Of a stretch of DNA of 55,437 bases, positions 34,258 through 44,487 are shown in pieces. A program made the translations under genes and the position numbers. Position 1 is the stretch's first letter. Every line of letters begins with the position of its first letter. Below the pieces are notes generated by a model. It was not told the origin of the DNA. It saw nothing but the letters and a program-made list of their open reading frames with translations, and searched no databases. The DNA comes from an uncultured Pirellulaceae bacterium (GTDB lineage Bacteria; Planctomycetota; Planctomycetia; Pirellulales; Pirellulaceae). Where the stretch lies: assembly GCA_937929805.1 (NCBI GenBank), contig CALFUT010000013.1:1-55437 (forward strand), in the 5' to 3' direction.

Positions 34258-35298
34258 CTACGGCAATGCTTCGCCACCGGAGATCGTCGCTCTGGCTCGC
34301 CAAACATTTTGTGGAATTTGGTCAGTCACGGCATGAGTCGACCCATCAACGTGGGCGACCATGACTGTCCCCGGATGAAAACTGCGAGCCGTAATCGCGG
34401 CATAGGTCGCGTTTCCATTGACGCCATCTTTGCCTTCCTGCCACGAATTGAAATCTGAAGGAGCCAATTCACCATCACGATTCTCATACAAAACGGGCGT
34501 GTTAGGAGGCATGGTCGCTGTGAACCCTGTGTGATGAACCCGCCCATCCGGCCATTCTGTGTGTCCCGTGTTTTTCGCCTGAGCCCCGGACGCAACCTGA
34601 GCAATCACATCCGCTTCTGTATTCGGAATGGCCGTGTCAGCGGGCCCGCCGTTGCGACGATAGTCCGTCCATGCATGGACCTCCGACGCCAAAAGCGTGT
34701 TGCTGGTTCCGTCCGTGATCGCGGAAATCTCTAGATTGCTGTCGGGATAGAAAACGCCATCGCCAGTCTGACGCGTGTCAGGATCGAAAACGAACCACGT
34801 GCCGAAGTTGAAACCATAATTGGTTGGGTACAGACTGACTCGACCATCGGTAAAATCACGCCGCTCGTCAGCTCGAGGATCCGAAGGGCACTGGAAGACC
34901 GCAATGCGCGCTCCATCGATCGCGGCTTGGAAATCCCAACCCAGATTCAAATTCACTTGATCGGCAATGTTGACTTGCTCAAGAAACGGCAACAATCGAC
35001 CGTGGACTCCCCATGATCCATTATTGGCGGTACTTCCTACCGTCAAATCAAGCTCCGCACTTGGCGGGAAATGGCCTCGGCTGCTTTCAAAGTTCAACGC
35101 ACCCAAAGCCAGCTGACGCAAGTTGTTCAAACAACTGGTGCGTCGGGCCGCTTCTCGGACTTGCTGGACGGCCGGCAAAAGCATACCGATCAGAATGCCG
35201 ATGATCGCGATCACGACCAGCAGTTCAACTAAAGTAAATCCGCCACGAGACTGACCTGAAAAATTTGTCTTCTGCGAAACACTGCTGCCGATTTTCAT
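34258..35298 (-). CDS. DUF1559 prepilin-like protein
   Basis: A 346-residue type II pseudopilin-like protein of the planctomycete DUF1559 family. It has a prepilin cleavage/methylation signal GGFTLVELLVVIAIIGILIG, followed by MLLPAVQQVREAARRTSC and LNNLRQLALGALNFES, and the C-terminal AHVDGSTHAVTD, which corresponds to the H-x9-DG motif region. Large numbers of these occur in planctomycete genomes and are thought to be exported as surface or pilus-like subunits; the function of individual members is not known. Start ATG 35298. Confidence 0.95.
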   Translation of the reverse strand: MKIGSSVSQKTNFSGQSRGGFTLVELLVVIAIIGILIGMLLPAVQQVREAARRTSCLNNLRQLALGALNFESSRGHFPPSAELDLTVGSTANNGSWGVHGRLLPFLEQVNIADQVNLNLGWDFQAAIDGARIAVFQCPSDPRADERRDFTDGRVSLYPTNYGFNFGTWFVFDPDTRQTGDGVFYPDSNLEISAITDGTSNTLLASEVHAWTDYRRNGGPADTAIPNTEADVIAQVASGAQAKNTGHTEWPDGRVHHTGFTATMPPNTPVLYENRDGELAPSDFNSWQEGKDGVNGNATYAAITARSFHPGTVMVAHVDGSTHAVTDQIPQNVWRARATISGGEALP

Positions 35299-35313
35299 TG
35301 CTACACACTTAAA

Positions 35314-36993
35314 TCAAGTTTTCTTTTTCTTGTTCGCCCACGCGTCTTTGAGCGTCACCGTTCGATTGAACACTAACTGGTCAGTCGTCGAATCTTTTGG
35401 ATCCACGCAGAAATAACCAAGCCGCTCAAACTGGTATCGCTGTCCAGCCTCTGCCGAAGCGAGCGATGGCTCCAGCTTACAGTTTTCCATGATTTTCAGT
35501 GAATCAGGATTGAGCAAGTCCTTCCAGTCTTTTCCCTCGGGTACGTCGCCAGGATTTTCCTGAGTGAACAGGACATCATAGAGCCGCACCTGAGCCTCGA
35601 TCGCGTGTTCGGCCGAAACCCAGTGGATGGTGCCTTTGACTTTCCGCCCATCCGGGGCCTTGCCGCCCGACGTTTCCGGATCGTAAGTACATCGTAGCTC
35701 GGTGACGTTTCCCTCAGCATCTTTGATCACATCGTTGCATTTCAAGAAATAAGCGTATTTCAAACGAACCTCACGGCCCTGCGTCAATCGGAAGAACTTC
35801 TTCGGAGCGTCTTCCATGAAGTCGGCTCGCTCGATGTAGATCTCACGCCCGAAAGGCATCTCGCGCGTTCCAGCCGATTCGTCTTCCGGATTGTTGATCG
35901 CCTTCCGCATCTCCGATTCGCCTTCCGGATAGTTTTCGATCACGACTTTCAACGGATCAAGCACCGCCATCCGACGCTGGGCGATCTGATTTAAGTGTCC
36001 GCGAATGCTGTTCTGGAACAAAGCCAAATCGGTCGTGCTGTTCGTTTTGGTCAGACCAATCACATCACAGAACGAACGAAGTGCTTCAGGCGTTACGCCT
36101 CGACGACGAATTCCGCAAATCGTGGGCATCCGAGGATCATCCCAGCCGGACACGTAATCCCCCTGCACAAGCTCCAGCAATTTTCGCTTGCTCATCACCG
36201 TGTAAGTCAAATTCAACCGAGCGAACTCGCGCTGTTTTGGATGGTGGATGCCAAGCTTCTCGATGTACCAATCGTACAGCGGGCGATGGTGCTCGAATTC
36301 AAGCGTGCACAGCGAGTGCGTGATTCCCTCGATTGAGTCACTTTGCCCATGAGTCCAGTCATAAGTCGGATAAAGGCACCACTTGTCGCCGGTTCGATGA
36401 TGAGCTGTATGCCGAATCCGGTACATGGCCGGATCTCGCAAGTTCATGTTGTCCGACTTCATGTCGATTTTGGCACGCAACGATTTTTCGCCGTCCTTGA
36501 ACTCGCCGTCACGCATTCGCTGAAACAGATCCAAATTCTCTTCGACCGATCGTTCTCGAAACGGACTGTCTTTCCCTTCGACATTCCAGCCGCCCCGGTA
36601 TTCACGCACCTCTTCAAACGATTGATCACAAACGTAAGCGTGACCATCTTTGATCAACTGCACCGCCCAATCGTACAATTGATCAAAATAGTCGGAAGCA
36701 AAATGTTCGCTGTCCCATTCGAAGCCCAGCCATTTCACGTCGTCACGAATCGCATCGACGTACTCGGTGTCTTCCTTTTCCGGATTGGTGTCGTCAAATC
36801 GAAGATTGCACTTGCCGCCAAATTCTTGGGCGACGCCAAAGCTGAGGCAGATCGCTTTGGCGTGACCAAGATGCAGATAACCATTTGGCTCAGGCGGGAA
36901 CCGAGTATGAACTCGGCCATCGTTCAGACCTGCCGCCACGTCATCGGTGACCAACTGGCGGATAAAATCGAGTTTCTTTTCGGGGGTATTCAT
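35314..36993 (-). CDS. glnS: Glutaminyl-tRNA synthetase
   Basis: A 559-residue class I synthetase charging tRNA-Gln (E. coli 554). The ATG at 36993 gives [18 protein letters not shown], aligned with known N-termini; earlier in-frame Mets at 37047 and 37059 are less likely. HIGH-type motif [20 protein letters not shown]-type [11 protein letters not shown], and discriminating [16 protein letters not shown]. The two C-terminal beta-barrels are present ([20 protein letters not shown]). No obvious Shine-Dalgarno. The stop is 16 bases from the DUF1559 start, and gltX is upstream, an unusual pairing of the two related enzymes. Confidence 0.96.
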   Translation of the reverse strand: MNTPEKKLDFIRQLVTDDVAAGLNDGRVHTRFPPEPNGYLHLGHAKAICLSFGVAQEFGGKCNLRFDDTNPEKEDTEYVDAIRDDVKWLGFEWDSEHFASDYFDQLYDWAVQLIKDGHAYVCDQSFEEVREYRGGWNVEGKDSPFRERSVEENLDLFQRMRDGEFKDGEKSLRAKIDMKSDNMNLRDPAMYRIRHTAHHRTGDKWCLYPTYDWTHGQSDSIEGITHSLCTLEFEHHRPLYDWYIEKLGIHHPKQREFARLNLTYTVMSKRKLLELVQGDYVSGWDDPRMPTICGIRRRGVTPEALRSFCDVIGLTKTNSTTDLALFQNSIRGHLNQIAQRRMAVLDPLKVVIENYPEGESEMRKAINNPEDESAGTREMPFGREIYIERADFMEDAPKKFFRLTQGREVRLKYAYFLKCNDVIKDAEGNVTELRCTYDPETSGGKAPDGRKVKGTIHWVSAEHAIEAQVRLYDVLFTQENPGDVPEGKDWKDLLNPDSLKIMENCKLEPSLASAEAGQRYQFERLGYFCVDPKDSTTDQLVFNRTVTLKDAWANKKKKT

Positions 36994-37108
36994 AAATTCA
37001 GGTTGTCGTGTGAAGTTTTCAGTGTGAAGAATTGATCGGGCGGACATGCCTCCACCCAAGCCGGCAACCTCTTCGGTTCCACTCTGGCGCTCGGCACCGG
37101 CTATTTAC

Positions 37109-38692
37109 TTATGCATTCGATCGTCGCGTTTCCAGTTCAGACAAGGCAAGGTCAATCCGGTTCAGACAACGCTCGCGCCCCAGCACTTCCAAGCTGTCAA
37201 ACATGCCGAAACCGCCACCTTTGCCCGTGACAGCAACCCTCAAGGCGTTGACAATGTCGCCCGGTTTGATCCCTTGAGTTTCACAAAAACCATGCAGCAA
37301 CTGCTCAAGTTCATCCGCAACAAACTCTGGCGTTGTCGCGAGCAATTTCTTGAACTCACCCAGCAAAAAACCAGCTTGCTCTGGTTTGAGTAGTCGCTTA
37401 TTGAACGCCTTCTCTTCAAACTCAAATTCGTCGTCCGCTTGAAAGAAGCTGTCGAAGTTTAAGATATCGCCCGCCATGTTGATTCGATCCGCCGAAGCAC
37501 GCACAACCTGCTTGAGCGTCGACAATTCGTCGCAGTCGATCGGATCGGAAACAAGCCCCGCTTTTACCAAATAAGGCTGGCACAATTTAGCTTTTGCTGA
37601 ATAACCAACGCCATTCATGTAGCGTTCCTGAAATGCAACTAGTTTCGTTGGATCAAAACTGGCTTCACTTTTAACGACTCGATCTAGCGAAAAATGTTTC
37701 AGCATCTCCTCGCGCGAAAACTCTTCGGTCTCGCCGTCCAGCGACCAACCAAGCAGCAGCAAGTAGTTCACCAACGCGTCAGGCAAGAAACCGATGTCAC
37801 GATAAAAATCGACCAGAACCGGATTGAAAGTACTTGGGTCGACCTCCTGCCCAATTCGCTCGGCCACTGAAGCACCCGACTGATAAAGACGCTTAAAATC
37901 CTTGTTGTTCAAATACTTGTCGATTTTTCGCTTGCTAAGCTTATTTTTACTGCCGGGCTCGGCGACAAAGGGAATATGAGCATACTGCGGCAATGAGTAA
38001 CCGAGCGATTGTGCGATGAAAATCTGGCGAGGCGTATTCGAAAGGTGTTCGACCGCTCGCACGACATGAGTAATTTCAAAGTCGTGATCATCGACCACGG
38101 TTGCTAGGTGATACAGGCACGTTCCGTCGGCTCTCTGGATCACATGATCCTGCTCGCGAGCCCAATCAAAACTGACCTCACCTCGAACCAAATCGTTGAT
38201 CTTGCAAACGCCCTCACGCGGCATCTTCAACCGGACCACGCACTTTCGCCCTTCAGCCTCAAACGCAGCCGCCTGATCTTCGGTTTCCGCCATCCACGTT
38301 CGGCTATAAACGAATTCTCGTTTCTCTTTTTCGGCCGCTTCACGTTCCGCAGTAACCTCGGCTGTGGTCGCGTAATCGCGATATGCGTGTCCGGATTCGA
38401 GCAATTTCTTGGCCGCAGCCTGATAGTTTTCCAAACGCTGTGATTGAAAATACGGCTCGTGTGGACCACCAACTTCGGGTCCTTCGTCCCAGTCGATTCC
38501 AAGCCATCGAAAACCGTCAAGAATCGGCTGCAATGCCTCGGACACGTTCCGCTGTGCGTCGGTATCATCGATGCGGAGAATGAATTGGCCTCCGGCTTGT
38601 CTCGCCAGCAGCCAGTTGAACAAAGCCGTGCGGACGCCACCGATGTGAAGGTAACCAGTTGGGCTGGGAGCAAATCGAGTTCGGATGGACAT
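37109..38692 (-). CDS. gltX: Glutamyl-tRNA synthetase
   Basis: A 527-residue class I synthetase from ATG 38692 ([20 protein letters not shown]), the canonical start. Motifs: [13 protein letters not shown] (HIGH type), [30 protein letters not shown] (KMSKS type) and [17 protein letters not shown]. Two inserted regions with repeated glutamates and arginines are seen around residues 115-145. It charges tRNA-Glu; with GlnRS next door, indirect charging of tRNA-Gln is not required. Upstream in-frame codons to 38722 lack support. Confidence 0.95.
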   Translation of the reverse strand: MSIRTRFAPSPTGYLHIGGVRTALFNWLLARQAGGQFILRIDDTDAQRNVSEALQPILDGFRWLGIDWDEGPEVGGPHEPYFQSQRLENYQAAAKKLLESGHAYRDYATTAEVTAEREAAEKEKREFVYSRTWMAETEDQAAAFEAEGRKCVVRLKMPREGVCKINDLVRGEVSFDWAREQDHVIQRADGTCLYHLATVVDDHDFEITHVVRAVEHLSNTPRQIFIAQSLGYSLPQYAHIPFVAEPGSKNKLSKRKIDKYLNNKDFKRLYQSGASVAERIGQEVDPSTFNPVLVDFYRDIGFLPDALVNYLLLLGWSLDGETEEFSREEMLKHFSLDRVVKSEASFDPTKLVAFQERYMNGVGYSAKAKLCQPYLVKAGLVSDPIDCDELSTLKQVVRASADRINMAGDILNFDSFFQADDEFEFEEKAFNKRLLKPEQAGFLLGEFKKLLATTPEFVADELEQLLHGFCETQGIKPGDIVNALRVAVTGKGGGFGMFDSLEVLGRERCLNRIDLALSELETRRSNA

Positions 38693-38868
38693 GGGTCGGC
38701 TGGGCCAAAGTGGCTGAATCAAATCATCGTTGTCAGAAAACGACGGATTCTAAGCCAATTTGCCCATCAAGAATAGCGAGCCGAGATGCGACAACCCATG
38801 CATCCTTGGGATCAACAATTGAAAAACACGTGGGCCTCGTTGCGGTAGCAGAACGGACCGCTGATCAA

Positions 38869-40095
38869 TTAGGCAGCCCGGTTCTGGCGACGATCGAGCT
38901 TTCGCTGCCGACGACGCTCGGCCTTGGAAAGCTTCACGGACGGTGCCGACACATCCTCGGCTACGGACGCCCCATTTGACACTTCGTCTGACTGAGTCGC
39001 TTGCTGGACCGCCAATTTCTGAGCCGCCGCCCGCTTTCGAATCTCGTCCATCCGATTTGTTGCCGCAACCGGTGGCTGCTCAGCCACCGGCGACACAGCC
39101 ACGTTCGGCTTCGGTTTCGTTACCGCTTTCGGGTTTGCCTTTGCTGCCGGTTTAGCCTTTGCCGCAGGCTTTGCTTTCCGCGTTGACTTCGCAGCTGTTG
39201 CAGAAGTTGCCTTGGAAGCTTTCTTCTTGCTGGCTTTTGCTCCGGCCCGCTTTGGACTCGTGCTTGCCTTCGCCGACTTCGACTCAGGCTGGCGAACTGG
39301 CAACATCCCGTTTGCCGCCAAGTAAACATATCGAGCGTACGTCAGTACCGCCAAAAAGGCGCAGCTTGAAAAACTTAGCCACGCATTTGCTCTCACTAGC
39401 ACTAAACTGGATTCCGCAAGTTGGTCGCGAACAAACGGCTCTACGGAAAGAACAGAAACCAAACCGGCCAACCAACTAAAAGCGACCAACGCCATGGCTC
39501 CGCGAGAGACTCGAACCTCCCAAATCGCCAAGGCTACGATCGCCGTCAGAACAACGCAGCCAACAAGGATAGGAATCGAAATTGGCCCGAGTGAAGGCAA
39601 CACCCCTGCGGTCGCCGCCAACACGTTTTGCCCAATTTGCCCAAGATCGACGGTGCCCGTAACGCTTACCAACATGAATGCGAAAAATGACCAAAGCCAA
39701 ATTCGGTAGCTACCTCGGTAGTCATCGCAACGATGCTTGCGCAGATAGTACACCTGCAAGCAGTAGGCTGCCGTGAAAGCCGACAGCACAGACGTAAACC
39801 ACGACGCAAGCGTACCACCACTGCGCAGGGAAAACGCATTGACTCCTGCGTCACCAAGGTAGGCGTACAGTGAAGGTGAATAGAATGACAACGCGTTCAG
39901 AACGACAACGGCCGCAATTAGGATGAATACGACGGTCGAATAGGCGAACCAACGCTTGGGAATCAAGTCAGTGGTTTTCGGCTGGCTGCGCCGCTCGGCT
40001 CCGTAGCCGTAAAGGCGTCTGGTTTTGTTTGGTTGCGAAGATTTTTTCTTGCGGTTTGTCGCCGCTAGCGTTGTCGAATCCGGAGTCGGTTCCAT
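38869..40095 (-). CDS. Multi-pass membrane protein with histone-H1-like basic tail
   Basis: A 408-residue protein from ATG 40095 (MEPTPDSTTLAAT); an alternative ATG at 40113 adds six residues. Six membrane segments follow a basic lead: WFAYSTVVFILIAAVVVLNA, WFTSVLSAFTAAYCLQVYYL, IWLWSFFAFMLVSVTGTV, ISIPILVGCVVLTAIVALAI, AMALVAFSWLAGLVSVLSV and LSFSSCAFLAVLTYARYVYL. After residue about 270 comes a long Lys/Ala/Pro-rich tail (ASKKKASKATSATAAKSTRK, KAKPAAKAKPAAKANPKA) like eukaryotic histone H1 or bacterial Hc1 tails, ending KLSKAERRRQRKLDRRQ. Such a tail could bind DNA or RNA at the membrane; unproven. Both candidate start codons lie in a palindrome. Confidence 0.78.
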   Translation of the reverse strand: MEPTPDSTTLAATNRKKKSSQPNKTRRLYGYGAERRSQPKTTDLIPKRWFAYSTVVFILIAAVVVLNALSFYSPSLYAYLGDAGVNAFSLRSGGTLASWFTSVLSAFTAAYCLQVYYLRKHRCDDYRGSYRIWLWSFFAFMLVSVTGTVDLGQIGQNVLAATAGVLPSLGPISIPILVGCVVLTAIVALAIWEVRVSRGAMALVAFSWLAGLVSVLSVEPFVRDQLAESSLVLVRANAWLSFSSCAFLAVLTYARYVYLAANGMLPVRQPESKSAKASTSPKRAGAKASKKKASKATSATAAKSTRKAKPAAKAKPAAKANPKAVTKPKPNVAVSPVAEQPPVAATNRMDEIRKRAAAQKLAVQQATQSDEVSNGASVAEDVSAPSVKLSKAERRRQRKLDRRQNRAA

Positions 40096-40114
40096 GCTTG
40101 ATTCATCAAGCATG
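40093..40114. repeat. Perfect palindrome spanning start codons
   Basis: CATGCTTGA (40093-40101), TTCA, TCAAGCATG (40106-40114): nine-base perfect arms. On the minus strand the two ATG codons that could start the membrane-protein gene (40113 and 40095) sit in opposite arms, so the mRNA hairpin would hide both. It could limit translation or be a protein-binding operator. Confidence 0.7.
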
Positions 40115-40404
40115 ACCCTTAGCCGCCGAGAATCTCTATTTCGTAGAACCATACGACTCGCTTCGCCAAACAGAACACGGCCTTTGTATTACTCTCATCG
40201 GCAGTTCCGGTGACTGAAAAAAGCGATTTTCATGACGGGAAATCCGCCGCCATAAACGCCGCCAACGCCTTCCTTGCGCGGTCTTCTGTCGAGACCGGCT
40301 GGACCCGTCGGTTCCCTTGAGACGTTTGAACCACAATGGAATTCGCACACAGTAGCTCAGCCAACACGTAACCCTCCCATCCCGAGCCACCCAACTGGCA
40401 AAGG

Positions 40405-40413
40405 TGGTATAAT
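40405..40413 (+). promoter_or_regulatory. Extended -10 promoter for PAS-GGDEF gene
   Basis: TGGTATAAT carries a perfect TATAAT with the TG of an extended -10 box. No good -35 exists at normal spacing, which extended -10 promoters tolerate. Predicted start near 40420, leaving a leader of about 110 bases. The rest of the 433-base divergent gap (40096-40528) holds no gene I recognise. Confidence 0.5.
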
Positions 40414-40528
40414 CGGTACAGCTGCCTAACAAGGTTTCGGAAACACGAAATCTGTAGTTACAAAGAACCTGACTGGTCAAACAGCGATCTAGGTTTTCGT
40501 AAATCATCGCGAGAAACTCTCACTTGAT

Positions 40529-42016
40529 TTGACCGCTTTCTCTTCTCGATCCCAATTCATCGATTTTCATCCTGTGTCGAACCCCGATCCTAACTCGCAG
40601 TCCGCCACCGCAGCTCGCCAATTGAACTGGCCGCTGTTTCGCAAACACTTACTGGACCACTGTCGCGATGGCGTCGTGTTTGTGGATCCGCATGGAAAAA
40701 TCAAGGCTTGGAATCGCGAGCTTGAATCGATCACGGGCATGACTGCTAATAAAGTGGTCGGTCAGCAATTTACGCCTGCGATTTTACAACTGAGCTGTGT
40801 TGAAGGCACATCGATTCCGCACGCGGAATGTCCCATGGCCGAATGCCTGAAAACGGGCGTTGAAGCGAGCGGCGAATACCGGATCACCGGACGAAGCGGG
40901 CGTGAAGTAAAAGTTGAGATCACCTTTGTGCCGGTCCTGTGCGCCAAAGGGCTGGTCCACGGTGCGGTTCTGCTGGTTCACGACTACACGATTCAGTTGG
41001 ATTTGCAGCGACAACTGAAAGACCTGTACGAGTTCTCGACGCTTGACTCGCTGACACAGGTCGCCAATCGAAGCGAGTTTGAACGAGTTCTTGAAGAGTA
41101 CGTGCGGGCACACCAGACAACCAATTTTGTCTGCAGCTTGATCATATGCGACATCGATTTCTTCAAGCAAATCAACGACAACTTCAATCACCACATCGGT
41201 GACCAAGCTTTGGTAGCATTCGCCAGCTTATTGAAGAAATTTGTTCGCTCGAAGGATGTGGTCGCCCGATACGGCGGTGAAGAGTTTGTGATTCTTTGTG
41301 CGAACTGCGATGGCGAATCTGCGGTTCAACGTGCTGAGGAAATTCGGCTTACCCTAAACAAGACGCCTCAGCCGATGCTCGAGGGGAAATGCATGACCGC
41401 CAGCTTTGGTGTGTCGCAGTTAACTTCGACAGATACCCCAACTGACTTTTTTGTCCGTGCCGATACCGCGTTGCTCAATGCCAAAGAAGAAGGACGCAAT
41501 CGAGTCGTTTGCGAAACGGCTCTCGATCTAAAAGCTGGCGCCGATATCGACAAAAATCAATTCGTCTCGGATGCCGGGCTGATCTGGAAAAAGCCAAAAG
41601 GCAAAGTGTTGCTGAGACAAGAGTTTAGAACCATCACCCCTATCCCATTGGTGGTCAGTAAACTGCGAGGCTACATCGTTGAACGCGACGCAGATCTTTT
41701 GCGGATCGAGCCCGACTGGGTATCGTTTACGATCGATTGCGTTGATCCAACGAACCGCTCGCGCAGAGGTTGTTTTATTGCGGACATCGAATTCCAAGTT
41801 CACAAGGTAAACCAATCCGAAAAATCGGCTCGCAATATCGGCAAAGAGACTTATATTCAGATCACGTTACGCGAGGCCAAACGAAAGTGGTTCTCGACCA
41901 ACGCAACCGATCTTGCTCCTGAAATGCTCCGTGAGATTCGCGACTTTTTGATGATTGCGGATGATGAATCACGGCTACTGGTCGACCCAGCGACCAGCTC
42001 AGACGTCGTTCGCTGA
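40529..42016 (+). CDS. PAS-GGDEF diguanylate cyclase with extra C-terminal domain
   Basis: A 495-residue cytoplasmic protein starting at TTG 40529. A PAS domain at about 36-150 (HCRDGVVFVDPHGKIKAWNR, FTPAILQLSCVEGTSIPHAE) is followed by a short coiled helix and a GGDEF domain at about 170-330: SLTQVANRSEFERVLEE, CDIDFFKQINDNFNHHIGDQ, RYGGEEFVILCANCDGE with GGEEF at 249-253, so the active site is intact and c-di-GMP synthesis is expected. Residues about 345-495 form a separate domain (LRGYIVERDADLLRIEPDWV, GCFIADIEFQVHKVN, then ITLREAKRKWFSTNATDLAP) that I cannot assign. No inhibitory RxxD site was seen. Confidence 0.9.
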   Translation: MTAFSSRSQFIDFHPVSNPDPNSQSATAARQLNWPLFRKHLLDHCRDGVVFVDPHGKIKAWNRELESITGMTANKVVGQQFTPAILQLSCVEGTSIPHAECPMAECLKTGVEASGEYRITGRSGREVKVEITFVPVLCAKGLVHGAVLLVHDYTIQLDLQRQLKDLYEFSTLDSLTQVANRSEFERVLEEYVRAHQTTNFVCSLIICDIDFFKQINDNFNHHIGDQALVAFASLLKKFVRSKDVVARYGGEEFVILCANCDGESAVQRAEEIRLTLNKTPQPMLEGKCMTASFGVSQLTSTDTPTDFFVRADTALLNAKEEGRNRVVCETALDLKAGADIDKNQFVSDAGLIWKKPKGKVLLRQEFRTITPIPLVVSKLRGYIVERDADLLRIEPDWVSFTIDCVDPTNRSRRGCFIADIEFQVHKVNQSEKSARNIGKETYIQITLREAKRKWFSTNATDLAPEMLREIRDFLMIADDESRLLVDPATSSDVVR

Positions 42017-42028
42017 TTCGAAATTTCT

Positions 42029-42062
42029 AAGGGCATCGACTTCAAAGATCGCCCCTTCTTTT
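42029..42062 (+). terminator. Probable terminator after GGDEF gene
   Basis: AAGGGC (42029-42034) and GCCCCTT (42051-42057) with ATC/GAT inside give an interrupted stem, followed by CTTTT. It lies 12 bases after the stop. The stem has mismatches, so this is tentative. The gap to the sod gene (42017-42356) holds nothing else I recognise. Confidence 0.42.
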
Positions 42063-42356
42063 GCTGACTTCAAAGCAAGCGATCGCGTCCTTCGACTCGA
42101 TCACGTTTTGCCGCGCCTTTATCGCTTATATTCACCGTGTGGCTTTGCAGCGGTGACTCGCTATTACTTGCCGACCGTGCGGCACTCTGCCTCAACCAGT
42201 CGTTCGCAACGCCCCGGTGCTTTCGGGCGATTGTCGTTGTTAAGCTCAGCCGTTAAACTCGGGTGACCCCTTCTCGGTAAACACCAATTCAATCTCCGCC
42301 GGTTGTCGCAACGATGCGTCGGCGAATTGTGATTCTCAATAGACAAAGGAAAAATC

Positions 42357-42962
42357 ATGGCTTACGAACTTCCCGAACTACCTTTCGCCAAGGATGCGCT
42401 TGAGCCCAACATCGATGCCAAAACGATGGAAATTCATCACGGCAAGCACCACGCCGGCTACGTCGCCAAAGTGAATGCCGCAATTGAAGGAACGGACCTT
42501 GGCTCGAAGTCGATCGAGGATTTGGTTTCCGATTTGGCTTCGGTCCCCGACGACAAGCGCGGAGCAGTCCGAAATAACGGCGGAGGCCACGCCAACCACA
42601 GTCTGTTCTGGAGCATCCTTTCCGCAGACGGTGGTGGAACTCCGTCAGGTGATCTCGCAGCAGCCATCGACGCCGAGTTCGGCAGCTTCGATGCCTTCAA
42701 GGAAAAGTTCTCGGCCGCCGCAGGCACTCGATTCGGAAGTGGCTGGGCATGGTTGAGCGTTGATGGTGGCAAGCTGGTTGTCGAGAGCACACCCAACCAA
42801 GACAGTCCGCTGATGGAGGGTCGCACCCCAATCCTTGGGCTAGACGTCTGGGAACACGCTTACTACCTGAACTATCAAAACCGCCGCCCGGACTATGTCG
42901 CCGCATTCTTCAACGTGATCGACTGGAATGCCGTGGGCGAGCGTTATGCTGCTGCCAAGTAG
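42357..42962 (+). CDS. sodA: Superoxide dismutase, Mn-type
   Basis: A 201-residue Fe/Mn superoxide dismutase from ATG 42357 with AAAGGA seven bases upstream. Metal ligands by position: H27 ([13 protein letters not shown]), H81 ([11 protein letters not shown]), D163 and H167 ([14 protein letters not shown]). The GGGHANH context, with Gly at 77, and R-T-P-I-L-G-L-D favour manganese. It converts superoxide to peroxide and oxygen. A Mn/Zn importer operon lies about 10 kb downstream. The final codons are duplicated after the stop, and a strong terminator follows. Confidence 0.95.
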   Translation: MAYELPELPFAKDALEPNIDAKTMEIHHGKHHAGYVAKVNAAIEGTDLGSKSIEDLVSDLASVPDDKRGAVRNNGGGHANHSLFWSILSADGGGTPSGDLAAAIDAEFGSFDAFKEKFSAAAGTRFGSGWAWLSVDGGKLVVESTPNQDSPLMEGRTPILGLDVWEHAYYLNYQNRRPDYVAAFFNVIDWNAVGERYAAAK

Positions 42963-42979
42963 GGCTGCTGCCAAGTAGG
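42948..42979 (+). repeat. 16-bp tandem duplication over the sod stop codon
   Basis: GCTGCTGCCAAGTAGG occurs at 42948-42963 and again at 42964-42979 without mismatch. The first copy encodes the final AAAK and stop; the second is non-coding. A shorter similar motif, CGTCTGCAAAATACGCCTCTGCAAAC, follows. It looks like a recent slip duplication with no effect on the protein. Confidence 0.85.
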
Positions 42980-43047
42980 CGTCTGCAAAATACGCCTCTG
43001 CAAACTTTGCGGCAAAATCGCAAGTTACAACGCCAAACAATTTTGTA

Positions 43048-43090
43048 GCGGGAGACCAAGCCCCAACAGCGATGGTCTCCCGCTTTTTTT
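43048..43090 (+). terminator. Intrinsic terminator after sodA
   Basis: GCGGGAGACCA (43048-43058) pairs perfectly with TGGTCTCCCGC (43073-43083), an 11-base stem with a 14-base loop, then seven T (43084-43090). Confidence 0.92.
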
Positions 43091-43269
43091 GCGCTGTGGG
43101 CCAACGGACGGCCTCGTGCGAATACGTTGAGTTAATCCTTTGCGCCAAGCGCCAAGCGGCTTCATCAGTAGCAACGTCTGCTAGCTGTTCCAACCTTGAG
43201 CCACCTCGCCGGACCGTCTAAAAGCCATCCGGCGTTTGGGCGGCGTAGGCTGCTCTCGCTCCCGCCAAG

Positions 43270-44256
43270 ATGACTCGATCTCCATACAATTTCGGTTCGC
43301 AATCTCATTACGCCATGGCTTATGTCAAAGTTGTAAATCGTTACGTCGACATGTGGGCAGTCCCCGGTGTCCACCCGACGAATTCTGACTTCTTGCAAAG
43401 CTACAAGATGTCTGATTCTTCGCACTTCACTCGCGGGATGGACGTGGTTGGATCCGTGGCTCAGCAGCAGGAAGACAAGAGCTGGGACAAGCGATGCTTG
43501 ATTGGGATTCGGTCCGACATCTGGAAACCGGACGCGAAAGAGGTCAAATCCACGCTCAGCTGCCTACACGAAAAGCGTCGACGCGAGCTGAAAAAGGAGA
43601 TCAAGAAAACGGGTCGTCTGAACGCCAAACAGCAATCCGAACTTCAGAAGCAGCTGGAAGAAGACACGATCATGAAGCTGCAGAGCGAGGACATCGTGCA
43701 ACGTCGCCTCGTGATGAAGCTGTTCAAAACGACCGGCAAGCGTTTGAACTGGTCGGGCACCATCGAGCAAATCACGACCCAAGAGGTTCAAAATTCAATT
43801 GGATCTCGGCGCACATTGTTATCATTCGCCGTTATTTTGCCCCGGCATGAAATGATTGTGTACGTGAATCAGAATCATCGTACGTTTTCTTTCTTTTCAA
43901 TTTTCACTTTCAGCTATTTCTGTGAAGGTCGAATGTGGCCGGTTTGCTTGAGACAACGCTGGGGATCCGTTGTGCCAGACTACGAAGTCCTAGTCGATTC
44001 AAAACGAATCGGCTTCGTAAACGGTGTGGTCTTCGCCATGGGCAGCGACAGCTACGTTGAATTGTACGAGCACAAACTTTGCCAAGAATCAAACTTCGTC
44101 GACCTGATCACTCTATTCGCCACCACAATTGGTTACCACAAAGCAATGCGACGCAGCGTGAGACGCCGAATTGATGCCTGCAAAAGCGGCGACTGGCAAA
44201 AATGCTTGGTTGAAGATGAAGAATTAAAGATTTTCAAAAACGGACGCGTCGCGTGA
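43270..44256 (+). CDS. Hypothetical protein with central charged helix
   Basis: A 328-residue protein with no recognised domain. Start at ATG 43270 (MTRSPYNFGSQSHY) or at 43315 (MAYVKVVNRYVDMWAVPGVH). Residues about 90-150 are strongly charged and helical (LHEKRRRELKKEIKKTGRLN, KQQSELQKQLEEDTIMKLQ), suggesting a coiled coil. The later part mixes aromatic strands (RTFSFFSIFTFSYFCEGRMW) with a basic helix (MRRSVRRRIDACKSGDWQKC). No signal peptide. It stands alone between the sod terminator and a lipoprotein gene. Codon use looks like that of its neighbours, so it is probably real. Confidence 0.6.
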   Translation: MTRSPYNFGSQSHYAMAYVKVVNRYVDMWAVPGVHPTNSDFLQSYKMSDSSHFTRGMDVVGSVAQQQEDKSWDKRCLIGIRSDIWKPDAKEVKSTLSCLHEKRRRELKKEIKKTGRLNAKQQSELQKQLEEDTIMKLQSEDIVQRRLVMKLFKTTGKRLNWSGTIEQITTQEVQNSIGSRRTLLSFAVILPRHEMIVYVNQNHRTFSFFSIFTFSYFCEGRMWPVCLRQRWGSVVPDYEVLVDSKRIGFVNGVVFAMGSDSYVELYEHKLCQESNFVDLITLFATTIGYHKAMRRSVRRRIDACKSGDWQKCLVEDEELKIFKNGRVA

Positions 44257-44487
44257 CAACGTAGTGCTCAACTCCAAAAAACTTTATTGTGGCTTTCGAC
44301 ATGCCACCCTGATTGGCGATTTCTTTTTATTGTCTGCCACTGCTATCACTAAACCACAATGAAGTTAACGGGCTTGAAGATCGCTCTTGACGCCAAAACT
44401 TAGGATTGTTAATCACCCAACTACCAATTTGCCCAAAACGGGCACTTATCCCACCGAAACGATTCCCTTGTTGTGCGAGTTTTCAAA

